A DNA stretch of 64,000 bases, taken from positions 62,001-126,000 of the forward strand of contig JAHJVE010000011.1 in NCBI GenBank assembly GCA_018828385.1, read 5' to 3'. This stretch comes from Gammaproteobacteria bacterium. GTDB lineage: Bacteria; Pseudomonadota; Gammaproteobacteria; Burkholderiales; Rhodocyclaceae. This document shows positions 46,498 to 55,204 of this stretch, piece by piece. A program made the translations under genes and the position numbers. The notes beneath the pieces are model-generated. The model made no database searches. It worked only from the letters and a program-made list of their open reading frames with translations, and had not been told where the DNA came from. The first letter of the stretch is position 1; the number at the start of each line of letters is the position of its first letter.

Positions 46498-48453
46498 TTA
46501 ACCGCCGAAGAAGCCGATCGTCACCAGCACCAGCAACCCGAGGCCGACGCTGATCAGCACGATACCGAGGATCACCGAGCCGAGATGCATCTGCTTCGAC
46601 GGCGCATCGACCAGATATTTCTCCAGTTCGCCGGTTTCCACCATGCGCCGATAGTGCGCCGGGTGATCCTTGCGGAACTCGTCGATGGTCTGGGTACCGG
46701 TGAACATCACGACATCGGGCGGTGGCAACTTGTCCGGCCGGAAGTGGTTGTTGAAGAAATGCACCGTAAAGAGGAAGACGGCCGCCAGGAAGGCTTCTTC
46801 ACCATGCACCAGCGTTGCCACATTGAACACCCAGCCCGGCAGGTAGGCCGCCGTGACGTGCGGCAAGGCCAGCATCAAGCCGCTCCAGCCGATGATATTC
46901 ACCCCCCAGAATACCGCCCAGTAGTCGAACTTCTCGAAGTAAGCCCAGCGCTCGAACTGCGGTTTCGGCCCGCGGCCGAAGAACCACTTGAACATGCCCC
47001 AGCAATCGCTGAAGTCCTTCCAGTTGGGGATCAGCGAATCCGGCCCGAACCAGCGGAAGGTCTTGTCGCGCAGGAGCTTCTGCATGACGTAGACAAAGTG
47101 GATCAGGAAGATGCTGACAAAGAGCGCCGCGGCAACCCGGTGGATCAGGCCGAGCACCTTCGGACCGCCGACCAGTGCCGCCACGTGCGGCGCCCAGCTA
47201 CTGCCCGAGAACATCGCCGAAGTACCGGTCAGCACCAGCGTCATGGTCACCAGCGCAAAGACCAGGTGAGCGAGGCGCCAGCCCCAGGCGAAGCGCTGGA
47301 AGTGCTTTTCGGGATTCAGGCCGAGGGCTTCGGTATCGACGTGTTTGGTGACCAGATGGCCGCCGCGTTCCTGCCATTCGCGGTAGTACCACAGGGCGCA
47401 ATGCACCCAGAAGAAGGCGAAAACGCCGATCAGCAAGGCCACCATGAACTTGGTGGCGATCCACATCTGCGGATACTTCTCGAAATCTTGGCTGTTGGCA
47501 TGCGGCCCGAATGAAATAAAACCTTCAGTCGCCAGCGGCAGCCCCTTCTTCTCGTTGTGGCATTCGCGGCAGGTTTTCAGGCGATTGTTGATATGCACCT
47601 TGGACGCCGGGTCATCGACCTTGGCAATGCCGTGGCTGCCATGGCAGTTCGAACATTTGGCCGTATAGGTATAGCCCAGCTTGTTGACCTGGCCATGGTA
47701 GGTGTCGCGATAGCTGTGCAACTCCTTTTCGTGGCAGTCGCCGCAGGCCTCGACGTTGTTCAGCTTGAAGGGGTCCGACGAGGCGCCCTTGATTTCGTGT
47801 GTCGTATGGCAGTCGATACAGACCGCCCCTTTCGGGTCATCCTTGCCCATGACCAGGGCACCGTGCACCGACCCCTCGTAGTCCTCAAGCTGATCTTCGT
47901 GACACTTTTCGCCGCAGGTCTTGGGAATGCTCAGACGCCATTGTTCGCGCTCCGGCGTGCCCTTCTTGGGCACGGCAAAATCATGCGTCGCATGACAATC
48001 GCCACAAGTCGCCTTTGGACGATCCGGGAAATCCGCATCCGGGCGGGCATGGAATGAAGCCTGGTAGGCGGCAATATTCTCCGCGACCACACCAAGCCGC
48101 TCCTTGCCAGCCGGATTGGCCTTGGCCTCCTCCCACAACTTCATATGACAGGTCGCGCAATCCGGCTTGGCCACATTCTCGGCCTTGGCATGCTTTTCCT
48201 GGGCATCGACGATGTCGGTATGGCAAGCGACGCAGGCCATCCTGGCATGCACGCTTTTTGCCGCATTTTTCGGGTTGACCGTAGCAAGCGAACGCTTCCC
48301 GTCATCGCCATCGGGCACTTCGATCTTGTGTTTTCCTGCCGCGTGACAAGCAAGACAGGCGGCGTCGGTCAGCCCCTCGGCCTGTACGCTCGTTTGCAAC
48401 AACACGCCGGCGACAAGCGCCAGCAATGCCTTGAAGTAGACTCGGGTATCCAT
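46498..48453 (-). CDS. Nonahaem c / cytochrome b fusion, CbcL-like quinone oxidoreductase
   Basis: This is a 651-residue inner-membrane protein. A signal peptide is followed by a periplasmic domain with nine haem c motifs: residues 33-37, 74-78, 99-103, 150-154, 212-216, 237-241, 267-271 and 295-299 are CXXCH, and 180-185 (CGEKCH) is CX3CH. From about residue 335 a cytochrome b domain of five or six helices follows, with candidate haem b histidines in LAHLVFALV, LIHRVAAALF, LIHFVYVM and LVHGEEAF. The order matches Geobacter CbcL, a c7-type/HydC fusion that takes electrons from menaquinol. It is the last gene of the putative conduit operon. The start at MDTRVYF gives the signal peptide. Confidence 0.85.
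   Translation of the reverse strand: MDTRVYFKALLALVAGVLLQTSVQAEGLTDAACLACHAAGKHKIEVPDGDDGKRSLATVNPKNAAKSVHARMACVACHTDIVDAQEKHAKAENVAKPDCATCHMKLWEEAKANPAGKERLGVVAENIAAYQASFHARPDADFPDRPKATCGDCHATHDFAVPKKGTPEREQWRLSIPKTCGEKCHEDQLEDYEGSVHGALVMGKDDPKGAVCIDCHTTHEIKGASSDPFKLNNVEACGDCHEKELHSYRDTYHGQVNKLGYTYTAKCSNCHGSHGIAKVDDPASKVHINNRLKTCRECHNEKKGLPLATEGFISFGPHANSQDFEKYPQMWIATKFMVALLIGVFAFFWVHCALWYYREWQERGGHLVTKHVDTEALGLNPEKHFQRFAWGWRLAHLVFALVTMTLVLTGTSAMFSGSSWAPHVAALVGGPKVLGLIHRVAAALFVSIFLIHFVYVMQKLLRDKTFRWFGPDSLIPNWKDFSDCWGMFKWFFGRGPKPQFERWAYFEKFDYWAVFWGVNIIGWSGLMLALPHVTAAYLPGWVFNVATLVHGEEAFLAAVFLFTVHFFNNHFRPDKLPPPDVVMFTGTQTIDEFRKDHPAHYRRMVETGELEKYLVDAPSKQMHLGSVILGIVLISVGLGLLVLVTIGFFGG
48253..48285 (-). 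repeat. Uptake-like repeat, site 18
   Basis: On the minus strand GCTACGGTCAACCC is followed by GAAAAATGC and GCAAAAAGC, with both tracts in register. It is in the sense orientation in the CbcL-like gene and encodes LATVNPKNAA between the first two haem motifs. Confidence 0.85.
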
Positions 48454-48528
48454 TTTCTTTTCCAAAATACAAAACAGGCTTTGTTTCGTGATGAGCGTTT
48501 TGCCGCAAGCCTGAGCGCTCGGCAAAGC

Positions 48529-48553
48529 AAAAGGGGGCTTGGTGCCCCCTTTT
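48529..48553 (-). terminator. Hairpin between the porin and CbcL-like genes
   Basis: The perfect stem AAAAGGGGGC/GCCCCCTTTT closes a five-base loop in the 127-base gap. The T-run is only four long before the sequence turns mixed, so partial termination or differential expression of the last gene is likely. Confidence 0.65.
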
Positions 48554-48580
48554 GCGACCTTCATTTCCAGCCGGCGACCA

Positions 48581-50899
48581 TTACTGGAAGCTATAGACGT
48601 AAGAGGCGCCAAGGAAGCTGACTTCGTAGTTCGGCGCTTGCTCGTTGGTCGGCATCACCCGGTTTGGCGTATAGCCGTACTGGTAACCGTTGTAGTAATA
48701 ATCCGAGCTGGTCAGGTTCTGATAGAGATAAACCAGCGCGACCTTGGCGTGCTTGTCGATCCGGTAACTCCCCGTCAGCTTGAAGGCGACCAGTTCGGCC
48801 TTGATGTCCGGCGTGTCGCCACAAGTCAGCGTCCCCGTTGCACCGCAAGTAGCCAGGTAGGGCACCTGCGTCGAATAGTGCGACTTGTCGAGTGAGTAGG
48901 AGAGATCACCCAGCAGTTCCAGCTTGCCGCCGAGGAAGGCATGCTTGGTATTCAGGCCGATACTGCTGCCATCCTGCTTCAGCTGGTTGCTGAAGACGTT
49001 GGTCGGCGCCACCGTCACGCTCGGCGCCGGAACCCCGCCAGCCGCCCCCGCCGACAGGTCACGCTCGGAATTCTGCCAGCTGACATAGGCTGAAACGCTG
49101 GCATTCTCGCTGTAGGTGTAAGTTGCATCCAGATTGAAACTGGCTGAACTGCCATCCTGCACGCCCAGCGTGGCTTCATACTCGTCAAATGAATAACGAC
49201 CGCTGACACCGAAATCCAGCCTTTCCGTTGCCTGCCAATTGAGCCCCGCCTTGACGATATTCTGCGTCCGACTGGCGTAAGGGTAAGCAAGGTAGCCGGC
49301 GTAGTCGCCGCCGTTGATCGTGGCAGCAACCGCATAGTTGCCGGTGTTCGCCTTGTAAAGATGGTTGAATTCAGCGTTCCGCTTGGCGTAGGCATAGCCG
49401 ACATTGAGCTTCACGTTGTCGCCGGCTTTCAGGCGGTAGGTCAGGCCAAGCTTGTCCTCGTCGCTGGACGGGCTGGCCACGCACTCTGCCCCGCCGACCA
49501 CGTTGTTGCACCAGCGTTTGATGTACTCGTGCTCATAGGCCAGGCGAAGGCTCTGCTTTTTGCCGATACGGTAATCACCGGCCAGCTCGAGCTGCGCTTT
49601 CCTGTTGCTGTAAGGCGTACTGATACCGGAATAGCCACCGCCGGCAATTTCCACATAGTTGTAGGTATTCGAGGTGGTCTGATTGTCACGCTCGTTATAT
49701 TTTATGCCGGCACTCAGCGACAGGTCCTTTGTGGTCCGATTGGTCAGCTTCAGGTTGGCATGGGTGGTCACGACGGAACCATCCAGCGACGTCTGCGGCA
49801 AGCCGCCAACCTGCATGACGGCACTTGCATAGCTGTCGTTCTGCGTGTTGCGGCCGTAGGAGAAACCGCCAACCAACTTGGTGCTGGGCGAGAAAGCGTA
49901 ACCACCGGAAAGATTGAGCTGGTGGAACTGGTTATCGGGCGCCGTGCTCGCCACATTGGTCTGGTACGTACAGGCGCCACCGGGAGCACAACCCGTGAAG
50001 CCCGTTGTCTGCAGCATGGCGTTCTGCCATGACAGGCTGTCGTAGCCATCACGGAAAATCGATCCGAAATAGCCGGCGGTCAGATAACCTTTGTCGCCAA
50101 CCCAATTCACGGCCAGGCTGAAGGTGTCCGTCTTGTAGTTGGTAGGGGCCATCAGAACGGAGACCGCCTCGGCGCGCCCTATCCCCGAGGCAATGGTGGC
50201 ATAGGCCGCCCCCCCCTGGTTGCCGAACGCCTGCAGTTTGGCGCCGCTTTGGTCGAGATGGTTATAGTCGAAACGTATGCTCAACTGCCGACTGAAATGA
50301 AACCCCGCGCCGAACGCCGTGTTCTTTCGGGTGCTACCCACTTCCTCCGTATGGAAAGCGCCTAGCTGATACTGGGCATCGAGCGTCCGCGCGCTTGGAT
50401 TGGTCTGGGCATTGAAGGTGCCAAAAGTTACCGGGAGGGTGAAATTATTCCCGCCCATGGCCCCTTGCAACGGCGTTTGATAGGTATCCGAGACGTTATG
50501 GCGCAGTTCGTCATAACCGATACGCACATCCCAGGAACCCTGGCTGCTGACCGAGGCGCCGAATTCCCTCGACGTCGTGCCGAGGTCCCGGCCGTTCATC
50601 TCCCAGCGCAAAGTGCCATTGCCACCATCGTAGGCGTCGTAGGCGCTTCCCCCGCCAATGTTGAAGTTGGCAATTCCGTATGCACCGGAATCGTTGAGGC
50701 CGTTGTATTCGCCAAACTTGGCTGACTTTTCCGACACGCCGGCAACGCCGACTTCGACCGAACTGGTCGGACGAGTCAACACGCTGACCTCATCGTCGGC
50801 CGCCATGACCATCAGCGGCATGGCAAACATCGCGGCCAGGGCACCATGGACGGCAAGGCTCAGGGCGCTGCGTTGCAGTTTCTCATTTCGCGTTTTCAT
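48581..50899 (-). CDS. MtrB/PioB-family outer-membrane beta-barrel
   Basis: This is a 772-residue outer-membrane porin of the decahaem-associated family. The signal peptide covers about 34 residues. The mature N-terminus carries the family signature SSVEVGVAGVSEKSAKFGEYNGLNDSGAY (in parts SSVEVGVAGVSEKSAKFGEY and NGLNDSGAYGIANFNI). The rest alternates amphipathic strands, ending in an aromatic SFLGASYVYSFQ closing strand as required for barrel assembly. The CXXC found near the N-terminus of Shewanella MtrB is absent. In the family the barrel encloses the decahaem cytochrome; that partner is encoded 22 bases upstream. Confidence 0.88.
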   Translation of the reverse strand: MKTRNEKLQRSALSLAVHGALAAMFAMPLMVMAADDEVSVLTRPTSSVEVGVAGVSEKSAKFGEYNGLNDSGAYGIANFNIGGGSAYDAYDGGNGTLRWEMNGRDLGTTSREFGASVSSQGSWDVRIGYDELRHNVSDTYQTPLQGAMGGNNFTLPVTFGTFNAQTNPSARTLDAQYQLGAFHTEEVGSTRKNTAFGAGFHFSRQLSIRFDYNHLDQSGAKLQAFGNQGGAAYATIASGIGRAEAVSVLMAPTNYKTDTFSLAVNWVGDKGYLTAGYFGSIFRDGYDSLSWQNAMLQTTGFTGCAPGGACTYQTNVASTAPDNQFHQLNLSGGYAFSPSTKLVGGFSYGRNTQNDSYASAVMQVGGLPQTSLDGSVVTTHANLKLTNRTTKDLSLSAGIKYNERDNQTTSNTYNYVEIAGGGYSGISTPYSNRKAQLELAGDYRIGKKQSLRLAYEHEYIKRWCNNVVGGAECVASPSSDEDKLGLTYRLKAGDNVKLNVGYAYAKRNAEFNHLYKANTGNYAVAATINGGDYAGYLAYPYASRTQNIVKAGLNWQATERLDFGVSGRYSFDEYEATLGVQDGSSASFNLDATYTYSENASVSAYVSWQNSERDLSAGAAGGVPAPSVTVAPTNVFSNQLKQDGSSIGLNTKHAFLGGKLELLGDLSYSLDKSHYSTQVPYLATCGATGTLTCGDTPDIKAELVAFKLTGSYRIDKHAKVALVYLYQNLTSSDYYYNGYQYGYTPNRVMPTNEQAPNYEVSFLGASYVYSFQ

Positions 50900-50921
50900 A
50901 ATAATTTCCCCGATGTCCAGG

Positions 50922-51890
50922 TTAGCGGTGCAGCAACGCGCCAGCAGGATGATTGGAACCGTGAATCACACTGTGGCAATTCATGCAGCCACGGCCGGTG
51001 TAATTTTCGCTGGGAACCGCCGTCAGTCCGGCTTGCGTGCCGCCAGCATTGGCCGCAACCGGCACCTTGCTGTTATGCGGACCGTCGTGGCACTCGGTAC
51101 AAAGGAAGGGCGCCCGAGACTTCAACAAGGGAGAAATGTTCGAGCCGTGCGGGGTATGGCAATTGCTGCAATCCTCGGTCGCGGCCTGATGCTCCCAGAG
51201 GAACGGGCCGCGCTTTTCGGCATGGCAGGTAAAACAGGTTTCGTTCAGCGTGTTCTTCTTCAACAGCTTGGGACCGGCCGAACCGTGCGGGTTGTGGCAA
51301 TCGGAACAGGCAATCTTGCCCTCGGCCACCGGGTGGTGAGACATCTTGCGACCTTCGGCACGCTGCTCCTTGTGGCAGGTATAGCAAACTTGCGGTTGCG
51401 TCGCCTTTTTCAGAACCTTGTCCTGATGCGTGTGGTTGGTGTGGCAACTGACGCACGAAACGTCGCCGCTGTCATGCTGGCTGGCTGTCCAGTGCGTGCG
51501 CTTGTCGCCCTTGTGGCAACCGGCACAGACTTCGCTCTGCTCACGGGTACTCAGTGTCGATTTGGCACCAAAAACGACGTCGACCGCACCGCGCTTGCCA
51601 CCGACCTCGCCCTTTTTCGGACCATTCTTGACGTGTGCCTCGCTGGCGCCGTGGCAGGTCTGGCAACCCGGCGTACGACCATCGGCCTTGACCCCGTGCT
51701 TGCCTTTGTAAACAGCGAGAACGGCCTTGTTGTCATTTTCGTCGTGACATTCGGTACAGACCTGATCGCCCTTCAGGCTGCGATCAGCCGACGAGGCCAT
51801 CGCCCCATCATTGCCTGCATACGCCGCGCCAAGCTGCCCCAATCCAGCTATCGCCGCGCAGACGATCAATAGTTTTTTCCAATGTTTCAT
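50922..51890 (-). CDS. Decahaem cytochrome c, MtrA/PioA/DmsE family
   Basis: This is a 322-residue periplasmic decahaem cytochrome. The signal peptide ends near AAYA. All ten haem motifs are present: CTECH (45-49), CQTCH, CAGCH, CVSCH, CYTCH, CSDCH, CFTCH, CSNCH, CTECH and CMNCH. They carry the family-typical NPHGS and TPHGS spacings and GCMNCHSVIHGSNHPAG at the C-terminus. The length equals MtrA. Such proteins thread through the MtrB barrel as an insulated wire. The absence of a long N-terminal extension makes it more MtrA/MtoA-like than PioA-like. It is flanked by the small cytochrome c and the porin gene. Confidence 0.92.
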   Translation of the reverse strand: MKHWKKLLIVCAAIAGLGQLGAAYAGNDGAMASSADRSLKGDQVCTECHDENDNKAVLAVYKGKHGVKADGRTPGCQTCHGASEAHVKNGPKKGEVGGKRGAVDVVFGAKSTLSTREQSEVCAGCHKGDKRTHWTASQHDSGDVSCVSCHTNHTHQDKVLKKATQPQVCYTCHKEQRAEGRKMSHHPVAEGKIACSDCHNPHGSAGPKLLKKNTLNETCFTCHAEKRGPFLWEHQAATEDCSNCHTPHGSNISPLLKSRAPFLCTECHDGPHNSKVPVAANAGGTQAGLTAVPSENYTGRGCMNCHSVIHGSNHPAGALLHR

Positions 51891-51938
51891 TGCTACCCCC
51901 TGAGTTACCTGCCCAACACCTTGAAACCGGACGCGCTC

Positions 51939-52289
51939 TTAGAGTGAGAGGATCCAGTGCACCAGATTCTTGATTTCGGCCTGATCGGTGGTATCGATGA
52001 TCTTGTGGTCTTCCTCCGAGCCGTCCTCAAGCTTGACCTTGGGGCCGGTGGTGATGTTCTTGATCATCTTGGTTTCGCCCTCGGCTTCCTTGCCTTTGTA
52101 CTTGATGGCGATTTTCTTGTAGGAAGGCCCCTTCTTGGTCTTGTCGACGGCGTGGCACTTGAAGCAGTCGTTCTTCTTGGCCAGTGCCCTGGCGGCGCCT
52201 TCATCCACGGCCGCCACGGCAGCACTGGAGATCATGAAAATTGCCGCAGAAGCGGCAAGCAGAGAAGTACGCGCAAAGCTGAAGTTCAC
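51939..52289 (-). CDS. Small periplasmic cytochrome c (class I)
   Basis: This is a 116-residue monohaem cytochrome. A signal peptide (ASAAIFMISSAAVA) is followed by the haem motif CFKCH at residues 42-46. The DKTKKGPSYKKIAIKY stretch is as in cytochrome c-551/c5-like proteins. A probable axial Met75 is in GETKMIKNIT, and VHWILSL forms the C-terminal helix. As the first gene of the conduit operon it is a good candidate for the shuttle between the inner-membrane and outer-membrane modules. A 17-base inverted repeat lies 23-39 bases before it. Confidence 0.88.
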   Translation of the reverse strand: MNFSFARTSLLAASAAIFMISSAAVAAVDEGAARALAKKNDCFKCHAVDKTKKGPSYKKIAIKYKGKEAEGETKMIKNITTGPKVKLEDGSEEDHKIIDTTDQAEIKNLVHWILSL

Positions 52290-52311
52290 TTTCTATCCCC
52301 CAAGCAATACC

Positions 52312-52328
52312 GGGAACACCGTGCTCCC
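52312..52328. promoter_or_regulatory. 17-base inverted repeat upstream of the conduit operon
   Basis: GGGAACACCGTGCTCCC is a near-perfect palindrome (half-sites GGGANCAC and GTGNTCCC around one base). It lies in the gap between the response regulator gene and the small cytochrome gene. It could be the operator of the adjacent LuxR/NarL-type regulator or a leader hairpin. Confidence 0.45.
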
Positions 52329-52447
52329 ATATCCTCAATGACTAAGCATCAAGGCGTATTTGTTGGATAGAAGTTTAGAGGGCCGACAATCCCCACAACA
52401 TCAGCACGGGATTAAAAGAGGGGTAGGAAAAATCCTATTCGCTATTT

Positions 52448-53098
52448 CTAATATTCGCTCTGCTCGGCCAATCCGTGGGTAATGGCGTAGCGAATGAGCT
52501 CGCCGCTGTTGGCCAGCCCCATCTTTTGCAGGATGTGCGTTTTGTGAGTGCTTATAGTCTTGACGCTCAGCGAAAGCGCCTGGCCTATATCGGTCAGCCC
52601 CGTTCCGGCGACCAGCATCTGAAAAACCTGATACTCCCGATCCGAGAGCAGATCATGGGGCAAGGTTTCGACCACGGGCCGAATGCCTCGTACCATCAAC
52701 TCGGCAACTTTTTCACTGATATAGACGCCGCCAGCAGCGACCCGACGAATGGCTGCCAACAGCAATTCGCTGTCACTCTCTTTGGTCAGATAGCCGGAAG
52801 CGCCGGCATGAATTGCCCGAACAGCGTATTGCTCTTCGTGATGCATGCTCAGAATGAGAATGGGCAGCCCCGGTTTTTCGTCCTTGATCATGCGGATGAG
52901 ATCCAGGCCGCTACGACCGGGCATGGATATGTCGAGAACCAGAACCCCCCAGTTCCGCTCGCGCACCAGATGCATGACATCGATACCGTTTGCCGCTTCG
53001 CCAGCAACGACGAGATCGTCGGTATCGGACAATATCTGCTTCAAGCCATCGCGAATAATGGCGTGGTCGTCGGCCAGCAGCACCTGTGTTTTTTGCAT
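52448..53098 (-). CDS. NarL/FixJ-family response regulator
   Basis: This is a 216-residue transcription regulator. The N-terminal receiver has the acidic pair in QVLLADDHAIIRDGL, the phosphoacceptor in GVLVLDISMPGRSGLDLI, and conserved LTKESDSEL. The C-terminal LuxR-type helix-turn-helix is in LSDREYQVFQMLVAGTG, LTDIGQALSLSVKTIST and HKTHILQKMGLAN. Two adjacent ATGs follow GAGGAA; the second has better spacing. The gene lies ten bases after the kinase gene and just before the cytochrome operon, which it is likely to control. Confidence 0.92.
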   Translation of the reverse strand: MQKTQVLLADDHAIIRDGLKQILSDTDDLVVAGEAANGIDVMHLVRERNWGVLVLDISMPGRSGLDLIRMIKDEKPGLPILILSMHHEEQYAVRAIHAGASGYLTKESDSELLLAAIRRVAAGGVYISEKVAELMVRGIRPVVETLPHDLLSDREYQVFQMLVAGTGLTDIGQALSLSVKTISTHKTHILQKMGLANSGELIRYAITHGLAEQSEY

Positions 53099-53108
53099 CA
53101 TTTCCTCG

Positions 53109-55151
53109 CTACGACAACTTGGCAGGAAGACGAACTTCAAGTCGCGTGCCCACGCCGGGCGCCGTTGTCAGGTTAAAGGCGCCGCCAAGAATCTGCACGC
53201 GTTCCCTCATGCCGATCAAGCCTATCCCCTCGTGCTTGGCTGCCTTGTCGTCAAAACCGGTGCCATCGTCGCTGACCGAGAGTAGCCAGTGATTTTCGGA
53301 AAGACTGAGCTGAATATCGACGCTGCCGGCATTGGCGTGCCGGGCAATATTGGTCAGCGACTCCTGCAAGATCCGAAAGAGCGCGGTGGCGATGGTGCTG
53401 CCATTTTCCGGGTCCTGCTCAGGGAGTCGCAAATTGACACTGGCCCCGGTTCGTTCGGAGAACTGTTTGACATACCAGTTCGCCGCCGCCGAGAAGCCGA
53501 GATCATCGAGCACCAAGGGCCTGAGTTCGGAAGAAATTCGGCGCACCGAGGCAATGCTCCCGTCGATCAGCTTCTTGATCGCGCCGACCTTTTTTTCAAG
53601 TTCGGGCTGCTCGGCCAGGAGACGGCTGCCAAGCCAGGAGACCTCCATTCTGATTCCGGTCAGTGACTGGCCCAATTCGTCGTGCAGTTCTCGTGAAATT
53701 CGCAGGCGCTCTTCCTCCCGCACATTTTGCTGAGCGGCAGAAAGCGCCTGAAGCTGTCGATTGGTTTCAATCAATTCGTGCTCGGCCCGCTGCCGCTCGG
53801 AAAGATCACGGAATACCGCTGTCACGAGAATTTCACCGCGAAAAGTCGTCGACGACAGGCTTAATTCGACCGGAAATTCCCTCTCCCCTTGCGCCAGAGA
53901 AATGAGGCCGAGCAGAGCCAGGCCGGAAGAGGATTGCCGCCCCTCATTGAGATAGCGCATGAAGCCCAGCGCCAAAGCTCTCGGCTGGCTTTTCGACAAG
54001 ACGTCCTCAATCTGGCGTCCAAGCACGTCATTTGCCCGAAGACCAAACATCTTCTCGGCAGCCACATTGAACAAGATGACGTTGCCGGACGAATCAACGG
54101 TCAGGATGGCATCACGCACCGATTGAACCATGGAGCGGAGCTTCGCATCGCTCTCCTTGAGCGCCGTTTCAAGATGCTCTTTCCTGAGAAGGCCGAGGAT
54201 GAGCAGTCCCGTTGCCAGCAATATGAAAGCCATGACCAGGAGAACGCCACCCACCATCGGCAGCGCAACTCGCCGCCAGGGTATCAGCGCATCGTTCTCA
54301 TTTACCGCCGGCGAAACCATGAGGGGATAACCATTCACCATTTGATAAGCGACATACCATCGCCCGCCCTGGGCATCGAAACTGGTTATGACCAATTCCG
54401 CCGTCGGCTGGTCCTTGATCTGTTCCAACAGACCAGGTTGAACGAGGGCTTGCCCGAGCAGCGACTTATCCTGACGCTGGCCTGCCATGAGAATGCCGTC
54501 CCGATTAAGCAACTGGATGCGGCTGACAAAATCCAGGCGAATGCTTTCGTACAGCGACTCAAAGTATTCGATGTTGATGGCCGCCACGAGAACGCCCCTG
54601 AAATTTCCGGAGGCGTCGACAAGCCTGGCTGCGAGGTAAAAGGTCCATTCGCCGTCAATTTGCGCCCTCTCCGGCCTGGAAATGAATATCTCGTCGTTCG
54701 TCGCCTTGATGAAGTGGCGAAAAAAATCCCGATGACCAACCGAAAAGGGGGACGCAAATTCACTTCTGGACGAGTTGACCACCATGCCGCTACGGTCAAC
54801 CACGAAAATTGACTTAACCTGCGGCAGCCCGGAAGTCCTGGCGCGAAGTAAAAGTCGAACCGGCTGACTATTCAGCGCAAGCCCTAGCCCGACCTGATCC
54901 GAAAGTCGCTCCTGCCCGGCTCGAATCGACAGGGATATTCCGTCAAATGCCCGCGTTGTCTGTTCGGAGAGAATCCGGCTCAAGCTCGCCATTTCACTTT
55001 TGGCGTGCGCCAGTTCTCTTGTGTGCAGATCGACCAACAGTATTGCCGAGCCGATGATCAATGCGGCGATCATGGCCAGCGAAAGCAACACCACAGCCTT
55101 GACCGACTGGCTGCGACGCAGCATGCCTATCGCCTGCACGAGGCTTTTCAC
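53109..55151 (-). CDS. Membrane histidine kinase, NarX/UhpB-type (HisKA_3), dCache and PAS
   Basis: This is a 680-residue sensor kinase. A first helix (AVVLLSLAMIAALIIGSAILLV) precedes a periplasmic double-Cache-like domain of roughly 240 residues with IFVVDRSGMVVNSSRSEF and a second helix near residue 310. A PAS domain follows (AILTVDSSGNVILFNVAAEKMFG in parts, AILTVDSSGN and VILFNVAAEKMFG), then the HisKA_3 box RISRELHDELGQSLTGIRME and a HATPase domain with LGFSAAANWYVKQF, ILQESLTNIARHA and GIGLIGMRERV. It pairs with the response regulator downstream. Small extracellular or periplasmic molecules are likely ligands. Repeat site 19 lies in the VVDRSG region. Confidence 0.9.
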   Translation of the reverse strand: MKSLVQAIGMLRRSQSVKAVVLLSLAMIAALIIGSAILLVDLHTRELAHAKSEMASLSRILSEQTTRAFDGISLSIRAGQERLSDQVGLGLALNSQPVRLLLRARTSGLPQVKSIFVVDRSGMVVNSSRSEFASPFSVGHRDFFRHFIKATNDEIFISRPERAQIDGEWTFYLAARLVDASGNFRGVLVAAINIEYFESLYESIRLDFVSRIQLLNRDGILMAGQRQDKSLLGQALVQPGLLEQIKDQPTAELVITSFDAQGGRWYVAYQMVNGYPLMVSPAVNENDALIPWRRVALPMVGGVLLVMAFILLATGLLILGLLRKEHLETALKESDAKLRSMVQSVRDAILTVDSSGNVILFNVAAEKMFGLRANDVLGRQIEDVLSKSQPRALALGFMRYLNEGRQSSSGLALLGLISLAQGEREFPVELSLSSTTFRGEILVTAVFRDLSERQRAEHELIETNRQLQALSAAQQNVREEERLRISRELHDELGQSLTGIRMEVSWLGSRLLAEQPELEKKVGAIKKLIDGSIASVRRISSELRPLVLDDLGFSAAANWYVKQFSERTGASVNLRLPEQDPENGSTIATALFRILQESLTNIARHANAGSVDIQLSLSENHWLLSVSDDGTGFDDKAAKHEGIGLIGMRERVQILGGAFNLTTAPGVGTRLEVRLPAKLS
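54789..54813 (+). repeat. Uptake-like repeat, site 19
   Basis: GCTACGGTCAACC is followed by ACGAAAATTGAC. It is antisense in the sensor kinase gene and encodes IFVVDRSG. Confidence 0.75.
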
Positions 55152-55204
55152 CTACCCGCCACTTTTCACCATCAAGTCATCCACTGCCGGCTCGGCGCCC
55201 AGCC

